Shown here: positions 56,711 to 64,000 of the stretch, one piece after another
Position numbering within the stretch: the stretch's first letter is position 1
How the letters are laid out: each line of letters starts with the position of its first letter
DNA from: Rhodospirillales bacterium
Lineage (GTDB): Bacteria; Pseudomonadota; Alphaproteobacteria; Rhodospirillales; Casp-alpha2
Length of the DNA stretch: 64,000 nucleotides
Reading direction: 5' to 3'
Assembly: GCA_017640505.1 (NCBI GenBank)
Contig: JAEPQO010000001.1
Location: 822,625-886,624, forward strand
Notes under the pieces: model-generated
The model's input: only the letters and a program-made list of their open reading frames with translations
Database searches by the model: none
Told to the model about the DNA's origin: nothing
Translations under genes and position numbers: made by a program

Positions 56711-57448
56711 ATGCATAGTGTAGAGTTCGTATACGAGCGTTCTTGCCCCTTCGTCCGCGATGCCAGACGGCGCCTGATCGAGGGGTTCCGTCACGCCGGT
56801 CTGATGCCGCGATGGTCGGAATGGGAAATATCCGATCCCCGTGCGCCCGACCATGTGCGAGGAATGGGATCACCGACCATCCTGGTCGATGGCCGCGATG
56901 TCTCGGGTGCGCCGCGCGACGAGACCAAAAACTGTTGCCGTATTTATGCATTGGGCGACGCGCCGTGCGGCGTACCGCCGCTGGATATGGTTGTTACGGC
57001 GTTGCGGGCATCCGACGGCCGGGCGCACGCGACCTCGACCCGCGACCGGCCAAGCATCCGCGCCCACGCCGCGTTGTTGCCGGCAGTCGGTTTCGCGGTG
57101 CTTCCGAAACTGACCTGCCCCGCCTGCTGGCCCGCCTATGCGGGCGTCCTGAGCAGCCTCGGAGTCGGGTTCGTCAACTATACGCCATATCTCCTGCCGT
57201 TGACGGCGGGATTCCTGGCGATCTCATTGCTGTCGCTGGCCTATCGGGCCGACCGGCGTCACGGGTACGGGCCGTTTCTCCTGGGTGTCGCGGCTGGACT
57301 TGCCGTGACTATCGGGAAGTTCGGTTTCGACAGCGATGTGGCCATGTGGAGCGGGCTCACGGCGCTGGTCGTCGCATCGGTATGGAACGGCTGGCCACGA
57401 CGGCGGACGAACGGCGAACCGGCGGCGTGCGTCGCCTGCGCCGATTGA
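56711..57448 (+). CDS. Thioredoxin-like domain fused to MerC/MerT-like membrane transporter
   Basis: A 245-residue two-part protein. Residues 1 to about 95 form a thioredoxin-like domain of the small DF type: an SCPFV start, the cis-proline loop GSPTILVDGRD and a CCRIY motif. Residues from about 115 carry four predicted helices, the first with the vicinal-type metal motif LPKLTCPACWPAYAG. Membrane helices with such cysteines occur in MerC/MerT mercuric ion carriers. The gene begins one base after the merR stop. A fused soluble thiol domain could hand the ion to or from the membrane part. The family call is moderate. Confidence 0.65.
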   Translation: MHSVEFVYERSCPFVRDARRRLIEGFRHAGLMPRWSEWEISDPRAPDHVRGMGSPTILVDGRDVSGAPRDETKNCCRIYALGDAPCGVPPLDMVVTALRASDGRAHATSTRDRPSIRAHAALLPAVGFAVLPKLTCPACWPAYAGVLSSLGVGFVNYTPYLLPLTAGFLAISLLSLAYRADRRHGYGPFLLGVAAGLAVTIGKFGFDSDVAMWSGLTALVVASVWNGWPRRRTNGEPAACVACAD

Positions 57449-57492
57449 AGCGGCAACACCCCGTATATGAGCAAGAGGAAAGGAGTTGAACG

Positions 57493-57756
57493 ATGACCGA
57501 GAAACGAAAGATCGAAGTCTTCAGCGCCGGGTGCGGATTGTGTGAAGACACCATAGAGATGGTGCAGAATGCGGCCTGCTCGTCGTGCGAGGTGAGCATT
57601 CTCGACATGACGGATTCGGAAACGATCACCCGCGCCAGGGAATTGGGCGTGACGTCGGTCCCCGCGGTCGCGATCGATGGCGTTCTGGCGTCCTGCTGTT
57701 CAGGGCGCGGCGTCGACCTGGAAACGTTGAAGGCCGCCGGGCTGGGACGGTCTTAG
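57493..57756 (+). CDS. Small thioredoxin/glutaredoxin-like protein
   Basis: An 87-residue thioredoxin-fold protein. The active site is SAGCGLCEDT (C-x2-C), the cis-proline loop is LGVTSVPAVAIDG, and extra cysteine pairs occur at ACSSCEV and SCCSGRG. Such proteins often accompany MerR-controlled mercury cassettes. AAAGGAG precedes the ATG. With seven cysteines in 87 residues it is well suited to bind or reduce metal-thiol adducts. No mercuric reductase gene follows. Confidence 0.8.
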   Translation: MTEKRKIEVFSAGCGLCEDTIEMVQNAACSSCEVSILDMTDSETITRARELGVTSVPAVAIDGVLASCCSGRGVDLETLKAAGLGRS

Positions 57757-57862
57757 TCCGTTCGTTGCCGATCAACGCTGACGCCTGTGATGGCTTGACC
57801 GTCAACCGCGACGGGATTTTTCCGCTATTGCCCTCTTTGGCGGCACCGGGCCCGCTTTCTAG

Positions 57863-58015
57863 GCCGAAACCGGCCTCACCGGCGGGTAGGGGTATCCCCC
57901 TCACCCAGCCTCTCCCCCGCCCGGGGGAGAGGGGCACGGGCGGCGTTTATCCGAGAGTCCCTCTCCCCCAATCATTGGGGGAGAGGGCAGGTGAGGGGGT
58001 AAACCCCCAGGGTCA
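57863..58015. repeat. Right flank: direct repeat copy plus palindromic element, copy B
   Basis: It opens with the 30-bp copy of the LysR gene end (57863-57892) and continues into GC-rich inverted repeats (CTCTCCCCC-GCCC-GGGGGAGAG and the ATCATT-looped CCCTCTCCCCC pair). The core at 57938-57962 (GGGCGGCGTTTATCCGAGAG) is the reverse complement of the core in copy A. No coding sequence is apparent between 57757 and 58061. Confidence 0.75.
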
Positions 58016-58061
58016 CCTCAGAATGACATCGTGAGAAATTCTATTCGGATACGGGCAGCCA

Positions 58062-59165
58062 TCAGTACGGCAATCGGCCCGGCTGGGCATTTTCCTGAAC
58101 GTAGCGGCGCATCGCCGCATCCGTCAGGGCATACCCCCAGTTTATCAGCGCTTTCTGCTCCGCATCGGCAAAGGCGTCGAGGCGTGTGCGCACGCTTGCC
58201 AGGTCGGCCGTCGCCTGTGAATCCTGAACGATCGGCGTGACGGTGTCGCTGGCGTAATCCCCGATCTTTGTCGAGATCCCCCAGTAGGTGCCCTGCCGGA
58301 CGCCCTGCTGGAGTTCACGGACAAAGGGCGCCTTGCGGAGCGCCCGGGTTTGTTCCGTCAGGATATCGAGCACCCGCAGGGTTCGCCTCAGGTAGTCGAA
58401 GCCGATCGAGTCCGCCACGTCGATGGGGGCCCCGGCATCGCTGATCAGGATGGTCTGCCGCCTGTTGATCAGGCGTTGCAGGCCCATGTTGTCGTATATG
58501 CCGCCATCGCCCAGCAGCATCTGCCGCCGCAGATCGTCGCGGCCGGAGAGTTCCGCGTCCGGGAAGATCGTCCAGGAACCGGGATCGGTCTCCAGCTTGA
58601 CCGGGCAGAACACCGGGGGAAAAGCACTCGACGCGGCGGTCGCGAGCGCGAGCGGAATTTGCGGCAGGTCGATCTTGCCGAGGGTGTAATCGGCCATGTA
58701 GTCGCGGGCCATGCGCACGCTGACGCCGGTCTGAAGGTTGGTTGCGTAAAGCGTGAACCGTGGCACGCCGTCGATCCCGGGATCGGGCAGATCCTGCAAC
58801 GTGCGCCCGTTGAACAACCGTGAATCGTAGGCTTTGATGAGCTGCTTCGCACCGGAACTGAATGGATTCAGCAGCCCGGCAAGTCCCGCCTTGATATCGA
58901 TCCCGCGGCTGCAGAATTCGCGCAACGGCTTGACCACGATGGGCTCGAACGCGGTGGCGACACCATCCGCGTCAAACGCCAACTCGTCCCAGTTCACGGC
59001 CAGCCAGGCCGCGGTAATCGAGCCGCCCGAGACGCTGGTGATGTCATCGAACGTCTTGAGCCAGCCAAGCTCGTTGAGCCGCCACAACGCGCCCAGATGA
59101 AATAAGGTGGCACGGTAACCGCCGCCCGACAGCGCCAGGCCGCGCCCTGATGGTGTCGTGTTCAT
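58062..59165 (-). CDS. Patatin-like phospholipase
   Basis: A 367-residue patatin-family acyl hydrolase. The oxyanion loop GLALSGGGYRATLFHLGALWRL lies at the N-terminus, the nucleophile serine in ITSVSGGSITAAW, and the catalytic aspartate in LLGDGGIYDNMGL. No signal peptide is seen, so it is cytoplasmic or secreted by another route. It might act on membrane phospholipids in turnover or defence against competitors; the substrate is unknown. It is convergent with the mercury-type cassette. Confidence 0.9.
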   Translation of the reverse strand: MNTTPSGRGLALSGGGYRATLFHLGALWRLNELGWLKTFDDITSVSGGSITAAWLAVNWDELAFDADGVATAFEPIVVKPLREFCSRGIDIKAGLAGLLNPFSSGAKQLIKAYDSRLFNGRTLQDLPDPGIDGVPRFTLYATNLQTGVSVRMARDYMADYTLGKIDLPQIPLALATAASSAFPPVFCPVKLETDPGSWTIFPDAELSGRDDLRRQMLLGDGGIYDNMGLQRLINRRQTILISDAGAPIDVADSIGFDYLRRTLRVLDILTEQTRALRKAPFVRELQQGVRQGTYWGISTKIGDYASDTVTPIVQDSQATADLASVRTRLDAFADAEQKALINWGYALTDAAMRRYVQENAQPGRLPY

Positions 59166-59489
59166 GTTTCAGCCGCCCCCCTGAAATGCGTCCAAAGGCA
59201 CGTTGCCAACAGCCAACAACGGGCAACTTGCTCGCAAAGAGAGTATACACGAAACCGCTTCGTTCGTAAGTTCATTAATACGTGCCGGGTACGGCTGCGC
59301 CGTCGTAATTCCTCTCCTCCCTGGCGGCGGCGCGGGCGGTTGCGGGCGAAGTGCGGAAAATCCCGGTGAACCCCCGGCAAATACCGTCCGTATAATCTCT
59401 TAATTACCGGTTCCGGGCCGGTCATGTACATTATCAGCACGTTGCCGGGCCGTTTCGGCCGGGCGGCGTACACTCGGATGGGAACCTGA
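59166..59489. other. Divergent intergenic region
   Basis: This 324-base gap separates the patatin gene (minus) from the histidine kinase gene (plus). It has no convincing gene, tRNA or strong terminator. It should contain both promoters; CCGTATAATCTC near 59391 resembles a -10 region for the kinase gene. Confidence 0.45.
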
Positions 59490-61892
59490 ATGGACATCGA
59501 CAAGTTTCGCGCCGCTATTGATTCGAGCCCGATGGGTGCGTCCGTCTATTCGATGACGCGCAAGCAGCGGGTGTTTTCGAACCGGAAAGCGATCGAACTG
59601 TTCGGCGCCGCCAGCGAAGCGGAATTCAACGCCTTCCCGGCCGCGGATACGTTTTTCGATCCGGAGCAGGCCGCTGTGTTGGATGCGGCGCCTGAAAGCA
59701 GCGTCCCCGCGCCGCGCGAGGAAATCCGCCGCCGCCTCGACGGCAGCCTGTTCATCTGCAAGTCGACGCGGCACCGGCTGACGATCGGGGACGACGATGT
59801 CTACCTGATCTGGTTCGAGGATATCACCGAACGTGAAGCGACCGCGGAACGGTTCCGCCGTGTCTTCAACATCCCGACCATTCCCATGGCGCTCTATTAC
59901 GCCGAGGACAAGTCGTGGATCGAGTACAACGACGCCTTCAGGGACCTGTTCGGCTACGATGATGACACGCTGGCCGGCATGACGTGGATCGACCTGACCC
60001 ACCCGGAAGACCTGCAGTTGAACCTCAATGCGTTCGATCAGGCGACGGTCGAAAAAGCGACGACGGCCTATACGCTGCTCAAACGCTTCATTCACAAGAA
60101 CGGCGACGTTATTCACGCGCGCATCCATGCCGAACACATCCGCGGCATCGACGACAAGCCGGATTACGCCGTGCTGGTGGTGCACGACATCACCGCGGAC
60201 GTCGAACGCGAGAAGCTGCTGGAACAGCGCCAGGAAGAGCTGCTGCGTACCGTCACCGGCCTGGAGGAAACCCAGGAAGAGCTTCTGAAAAGCACCAAGA
60301 AGCTGGAACTCATGGCCGCCAGCGAGAGCCGGCTGCGCGAACTCGCCGATGCGGCCAACACCTCGAAATCCCAGTTCCTCGCCACGGTCAGCCACGAGGT
60401 GCGGACGCCCATGACCGGTATCATGGGGTTCGCCGACATGCTGCTGGACGAGGACTTGCCCGAGGCCGCCCGCGACATGGTGGCGCGAATCAAGTTGTCG
60501 ACAACGTCGCTGCTGACGGTGATCAACGACGTGCTGGACATATCCAAGCTGGATGCCGGCAAGCTGGAAATCGAACACGTGAACTTCAATCCGGTTCGCG
60601 TCGCGCACGACGTCCTGGATACCGTTTCCCGATCGCGCCTGCCGGGCAAGCGCGGCGAGGTTGCGATGGATGTGGAGATCGCCGACGGTTTCCCCGAGGC
60701 CGTGTCCGCCGACCCGACGCGGCTCCGGCAAATCCTCCTCAATCTCATCGGCAATGCCGTGAAGTTTACCGAAGAAGGCACCGTTTCGGTGCGGTGCCGG
60801 CCCGGTGACGTGCCGTCGACAATGCGGTTCGAGATCGAGGACACCGGCATCGGGATCGAACCGTCAACGCAGTCGAAGCTGTTTGCGGACTTTGTGCAGG
60901 CGGACTCGTCGATCAGCCGAAAGTACCAGGGCACCGGGCTCGGCCTGTCGATCTGCCGCCGTCTCGTCGACCTGATGGGCGGTGTCATCGGTGTGAAAAG
61001 CGTGCCCGGCAAGGGCAGCACGTTCTGGTTCACGCTGCCCTACGCGCCCGTTCCCGAGGGCGCGGCGCTGGTCGAGGAAACGGTCCTCGTCTCCAGGACG
61101 TACAAGGCCGCGAAACAGCTGTCTGTCCTCGTTGCCGAAGACAATGAGGTGAACCAGGAAATCATCGGCAACATGCTGCAGAAGATGGGTCACCGGCACA
61201 TGATCGCGGCGAACGGGATGGAAGCCGTCGATGCCGTTCGGGCGGCCGACTTCGACCTGGTGCTGATGGACGTCCGCATGCCCGAGCTTTCCGGGCCCGA
61301 TGCGACGCGGCAAATCCGCGCGCTTGCGGACGGCAAACGCGCGATTCCGATCATCGCGCTGACGGCGGACGCGATGGTGGAAAACAGGCAATCCTATTTC
61401 GATGCGGGGATGGACGGGTTCGTGGCCAAGCCGATCAACTCCGACCAGCTGGCGGCGGCGATCAACAATGTGCTCGGCACGATCGTAAACATGCCTGTCG
61501 AAGCAAAGTCCACCGAGGCCGGCGGAGGTGCCTTCGATCTCGACGAGCTGCAGGCCCGGCTCGGTCTGCCGCTCGACCTGCTGGTGCCGATCCTCGAGAA
61601 GTTTTCCGAAGACTATGCCGATGTGTGTACAGACCTGGCGGCACTGCTGGACGATCAGGATCCCGCGCCCGCGCTCGAGGTCGCTCATGACTACAAGGGC
61701 ATCGCCGGATCGCTTGGCCTGACGGCCGTGCATGCCGCTGCGGCGGCGATGGAAGCGGCATTGATCGACGGTAACCGGGCGGCGGCGAAAGCGGCGTTGC
61801 AGGCGCTTGTCGTCGCGACGGCGACGGCCATCGATGGCATCGAAAATCACGAGAGCGTGGCCGAGCAGAGATTCAGGCGCATGAACTGCTGA
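59490..61892 (+). CDS. Hybrid sensor histidine kinase (PAS-PAS-HisKA-HATPase-REC-HPt)
   Basis: An 800-residue cytoplasmic hybrid kinase without membrane helices. Two PAS-like domains (about 1-120 and 125-245) precede a coiled linker. The HisKA domain has H302 in TVSHEVRTPMTG. The ATPase domain shows DPTRLRQILLNLIGNAVKFT, DTGIGI and GTGLGLSI. A receiver domain has phosphoacceptor D594 in LVLMDVRMPE, and a C-terminal HPt domain has H733 in VAHDYKGIAGSLGL. All steps of a phosphorelay up to an output regulator are thus in one chain. No cognate response regulator is adjacent. Confidence 0.92.
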   Translation: MDIDKFRAAIDSSPMGASVYSMTRKQRVFSNRKAIELFGAASEAEFNAFPAADTFFDPEQAAVLDAAPESSVPAPREEIRRRLDGSLFICKSTRHRLTIGDDDVYLIWFEDITEREATAERFRRVFNIPTIPMALYYAEDKSWIEYNDAFRDLFGYDDDTLAGMTWIDLTHPEDLQLNLNAFDQATVEKATTAYTLLKRFIHKNGDVIHARIHAEHIRGIDDKPDYAVLVVHDITADVEREKLLEQRQEELLRTVTGLEETQEELLKSTKKLELMAASESRLRELADAANTSKSQFLATVSHEVRTPMTGIMGFADMLLDEDLPEAARDMVARIKLSTTSLLTVINDVLDISKLDAGKLEIEHVNFNPVRVAHDVLDTVSRSRLPGKRGEVAMDVEIADGFPEAVSADPTRLRQILLNLIGNAVKFTEEGTVSVRCRPGDVPSTMRFEIEDTGIGIEPSTQSKLFADFVQADSSISRKYQGTGLGLSICRRLVDLMGGVIGVKSVPGKGSTFWFTLPYAPVPEGAALVEETVLVSRTYKAAKQLSVLVAEDNEVNQEIIGNMLQKMGHRHMIAANGMEAVDAVRAADFDLVLMDVRMPELSGPDATRQIRALADGKRAIPIIALTADAMVENRQSYFDAGMDGFVAKPINSDQLAAAINNVLGTIVNMPVEAKSTEAGGGAFDLDELQARLGLPLDLLVPILEKFSEDYADVCTDLAALLDDQDPAPALEVAHDYKGIAGSLGLTAVHAAAAAMEAALIDGNRAAAKAALQALVVATATAIDGIENHESVAEQRFRRMNC

Positions 61893-61966
61893 CGCCCGGA
61901 CCGCCGTGCCCTCTTGAAATTGCGGTCCGCTCTTCTAACCTCTCCATCACCTAGGGGAGGACATAA

Positions 61967-62692
61967 ATGCCTGAACAGATCATCGATATCGAAACCGAAG
62001 ACGGCGTCATGCCGACGTTCACCTGCTGGCCCGAGGGGAACGGCCCGTGGCCGGCCATCGTCTTCTATATGGACGCACCGGCGATCCGCGAGGAACTCTT
62101 TGACATGGCGCGGCGCATGGCGTCTGACGGCTACTTCGTCATTCTGCCGGATCTGTTCTATCGCTTCGGGATCATCCGCTTCCCGTTCCGCAATGCGAAC
62201 ACGCGCGCCGTCTGGCAGGAAATCATGCGCCATCTGTCGAACGAGGACGTGATGCGCGATACCCGCGCCATGCTCGACTACATGGCCGGCGAGGACGTGG
62301 TGAAGCCGGGACCGAAAGCGACCATCGGTTATTGCATGAGCGGCCGTTTCGTCACCGCGGCAGCGGGCACGTTCCCCGACGACTTCGCCGCGAATGCGTC
62401 GTTCTATGGCGTCGGCATCGTCACCGCCAAGGACGACTCCGCGCATTTCTGGGTCAAGCACATCAAGGGCGAGATGTACTTCGCCTTCGCCGAGACCGAC
62501 GGTACGGTCCCGGCCTATGTGATCCCGACGCTGAAGGCGGAACTCGAAGAACACGGCACGGACTATACGCTCAAGGTGTTCCCCGGTACGGAACACGGTT
62601 TCAGCTTCAAGTCCCGCGACGTGTATGACGAGGCCGCCGCCGAGGAAGGCCACGCGCACTTCATGGACATGTGCAAACGCAAGTTGGGCTAG
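61967..62692 (+). CDS. Dienelactone hydrolase-family protein
   Basis: A 241-residue alpha/beta hydrolase with cysteine nucleophile C123 in TIGYCMSGR, the aspartate in FAETDGTVP and the histidine in PGTEHGFSF: the dienelactone hydrolase triad. GGGGAGGA lies just before the ATG. Members act on dienelactones or other carboxylic esters. It is not part of the pca operon 50 kb away, and the substrate is not fixed. Confidence 0.9.
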   Translation: MPEQIIDIETEDGVMPTFTCWPEGNGPWPAIVFYMDAPAIREELFDMARRMASDGYFVILPDLFYRFGIIRFPFRNANTRAVWQEIMRHLSNEDVMRDTRAMLDYMAGEDVVKPGPKATIGYCMSGRFVTAAAGTFPDDFAANASFYGVGIVTAKDDSAHFWVKHIKGEMYFAFAETDGTVPAYVIPTLKAELEEHGTDYTLKVFPGTEHGFSFKSRDVYDEAAAEEGHAHFMDMCKRKLG

Positions 62693-62789
62693 GCTGACAG
62701 CCGGCCGCGATTTCAATTGCCGACGGACCTGACTCGATCCTAGTATCGGCGCGATCCGCGGTCGGCGGATATCAAAAGGATTGCATCAC

Positions 62790-63761
62790 GTGCTGCTCGC
62801 GTGGGTCTCTGTCATTGCCGGTCTGGCGTTGCTCGTCTGGAGCGCCGACAAGTTCGTCGACGGTGCTGCCGCGACGGCGAACCATCTCTCCGTGCCGCCG
62901 CTGCTGATCGGTATGGTCATCGTCGGTTTCGGCACGTCGGCGCCGGAAATGGTGGTGTCCGCCCTCGCCGCGTCACAGGGCAATCCGGGGCTCGCGCTCG
63001 GCAACGCCTATGGTTCCAACATCGCCAACATCGCGCTTATTCTCGGTGTCACCGCACTGGTCTGCCCGATTGCCGTTCAGTCGCAGGTCATCAAAAAGGA
63101 AATCCCGCTGCTGATCGCGGTCACCGCGCTCGCCGCCTATCAGCTCGTGGACGGGCAGTTGTCCCGGATCGATGCGGTCGTGCTGCTGGCGGTATTCGCG
63201 GCGCTCATGGGCTGGAGCATCCTCCAGGGACTCCGCGGCCGCGGCGACCCGCTCGGCGAGGAAATGGAGGAGCAACTCGGCGATAATACGATGCCGCTCG
63301 GCCGTGCCGTGATGTGGATCGTCATCGGTCTGGTGATCCTGGTCGGTTCGTCGCGGCTGCTCGTCTGGGGCGCGGTCGAGATTGCAAGCGCGCTCGGCGT
63401 CAGCGATCTTGTCATCGGCCTCACCATCGTCGCGATCGGCACATCGTTGCCGGAACTGGCATCGTCGTTGACGGCGGCACGCAAGAACGAGCCGGACCTC
63501 GCCATCGGCAACGTGATTGGCTCCAACATGTTCAACACGCTGGCGGTGGTCGGTATCGCCGGGGCGATTCAGCCGATGGCCGTTGCGCCCGAGGTGCTAA
63601 GCCGTGACATGCTGGTCGTCGGTGTGCTGACGCTTGGCCTGTTCATCGTCGCATACGGTTTCAAGGGGCCGGGCATCATCAACCGCTTCGAGGGTGCTGC
63701 GCTGGTGGCGTGCTATGCCGGCTACACCGCATGGATCGCGGCCGGCGTGCTGGGCGCCTGA
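62790..63761 (+). CDS. Calcium/sodium:proton antiporter (YrbG-like)
   Basis: A 323-residue CaCA-family exchanger. The two alpha repeats are IVGFGTSAPEMVVSALAA with GNAYGSNIANIALILG, and IVAIGTSLPELASSLTAA with GNVIGSNMFNTLAVVG. About ten helices are predicted. I chose GTG 62790, nine bases after AAAAGGA; a TTG at 62781 is in frame but abuts the ribosome site. It exports Ca2+ in exchange for Na+ or H+. Confidence 0.92.
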   Translation: MLLAWVSVIAGLALLVWSADKFVDGAAATANHLSVPPLLIGMVIVGFGTSAPEMVVSALAASQGNPGLALGNAYGSNIANIALILGVTALVCPIAVQSQVIKKEIPLLIAVTALAAYQLVDGQLSRIDAVVLLAVFAALMGWSILQGLRGRGDPLGEEMEEQLGDNTMPLGRAVMWIVIGLVILVGSSRLLVWGAVEIASALGVSDLVIGLTIVAIGTSLPELASSLTAARKNEPDLAIGNVIGSNMFNTLAVVGIAGAIQPMAVAPEVLSRDMLVVGVLTLGLFIVAYGFKGPGIINRFEGAALVACYAGYTAWIAAGVLGA

Positions 63762-63791
63762 GGTTCTCATTCACGACGATGGCGCCAAGTT

Positions 63792-63806
63792 GTTCTTGAT
63801 TTGTTC
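63792..63806 (+). promoter_or_regulatory. LexA (SOS) box
   Basis: GTTC-TTGATTT-GTTC is an exact match to the alphaproteobacterial LexA operator GTTC-N7-GTTC. It lies 23 bases before ATG 63830 and only five before ATG 63812. Repression of the radical SAM gene by LexA is predicted. Confidence 0.7.
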
Positions 63807-63829
63807 TCTACATGATCCTATCCTACGGC

Positions 63830-64000
63830 ATGGTCGATATCATCCCGGATCAGGCGCGAAAGGGCAGGGGCGCGGTCTCCAACCGCACGGGCCGGTTCGA
63901 GCCGTTGGCGGGGATGCGCATCGACGACGGCTGGGGCACGGGGGATGACCTGGCGGCGGAGAAGCTGAGAACCACCGTCACCGACGAGCATCCGAAGACG
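63830..64000 (+). CDS. Radical SAM protein, PA0069-like, 5' part only
   Basis: The first 57 codons are visible before the window ends. The sequence ARKGRGAVSNRTGRFEPLAG, then DDGWG and RTTVTDE, matches the N-terminus of PA0069-family radical SAM proteins, relatives of spore photoproduct lyase. The iron-sulfur CxxxCxxC motif should follow outside the window. An in-frame ATG at 63812 would add six residues but would place the LexA box over its ribosome site; 63830 lacks a clear Shine-Dalgarno, so the start is uncertain. The upstream LexA box suggests a DNA-damage role. Confidence 0.75.
   Translation, partial: MVDIIPDQARKGRGAVSNRTGRFEPLAGMRIDDGWGTGDDLAAEKLRTTVTDEHPKT

Overview
The window is a GC-rich, densely coded bacterial chromosome segment. 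Gene content and regulatory motifs point to an alphaproteobacterium, most likely a metabolically versatile Rhodospirillales-type environmental organism. Supporting signs are a GTTC-N7-GTTC LexA-type box, FNR/FixK-type boxes, TAXI-TRAP and tripartite tricarboxylate (Tct) transporters, many LysR regulators, and no insertion sequences or phage genes. The lineage is an inference; no rRNA is present to settle it.

Region 1 (1-13,020) is an aromatic-acid catabolic island. A partial phthalate-dioxygenase-type reductase diverges from a Rieske oxygenase. An aldehyde dehydrogenase, a TAXI-TRAP importer (binding protein plus fused permease) and a complete protocatechuate ortho-cleavage set, pcaDCHGBIJF, follow. 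Together they would import an aromatic acid, convert it to protocatechuate and degrade it to succinyl-CoA and acetyl-CoA. A 12-bp palindrome (TTAGATATCTAA) occurs in the divergent promoter at the left end and again just past the terminator at the right end. There it sits inside a 30-bp perfect palindrome over a predicted class II FNR-type promoter, which drives a small four-cysteine DUF6455 membrane protein.

Region 2 (13.5-20.3 kb) holds a cupin, a secreted cyclophilin-like protein, and a LysR gene divergent from an operon of hydroxyacid dehydrogenase, RraA-type aldolase and TctCBA.

Region 3 (20.4-27.7 kb) lies between two nearly identical tRNA-Gln genes (CUG and UUG anticodons). It carries a complete phosphite-oxidation operon, ptxABCDE, with a well-formed Pho box upstream, and a divergent 10-TM metal exporter behind a Fur-type operator.

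Region 4 (27.7-49.3 kb) is mostly housekeeping and stress: ispE, a large TPR protein, MFS, an FNR-box-preceded Hsp20, an RND efflux pair, ETF-ubiquinone oxidoreductase, uracil-DNA glycosylase, a bufferin (copper-binding RiPP) operon, a DMT exporter, SDR, MmgE/PrpD, lytic transglycosylase, MoaB and a HAD phosphatase.

Region 5 (49.4-64 kb) has the divergent ACC deaminase/Lrp pair acdS-acdR, a LysR-DoxX-extradiol dioxygenase group, two arsenosugar-type glycosyltransferases, and a 50-residue protein divergent from a GcvA-like LysR. A MerR-controlled mercury-type cassette bounded by repeats comes next, followed by a patatin, a hybrid histidine kinase, a dienelactone hydrolase, a Ca/Na antiporter, and the start of a radical SAM gene preceded by a LexA box.
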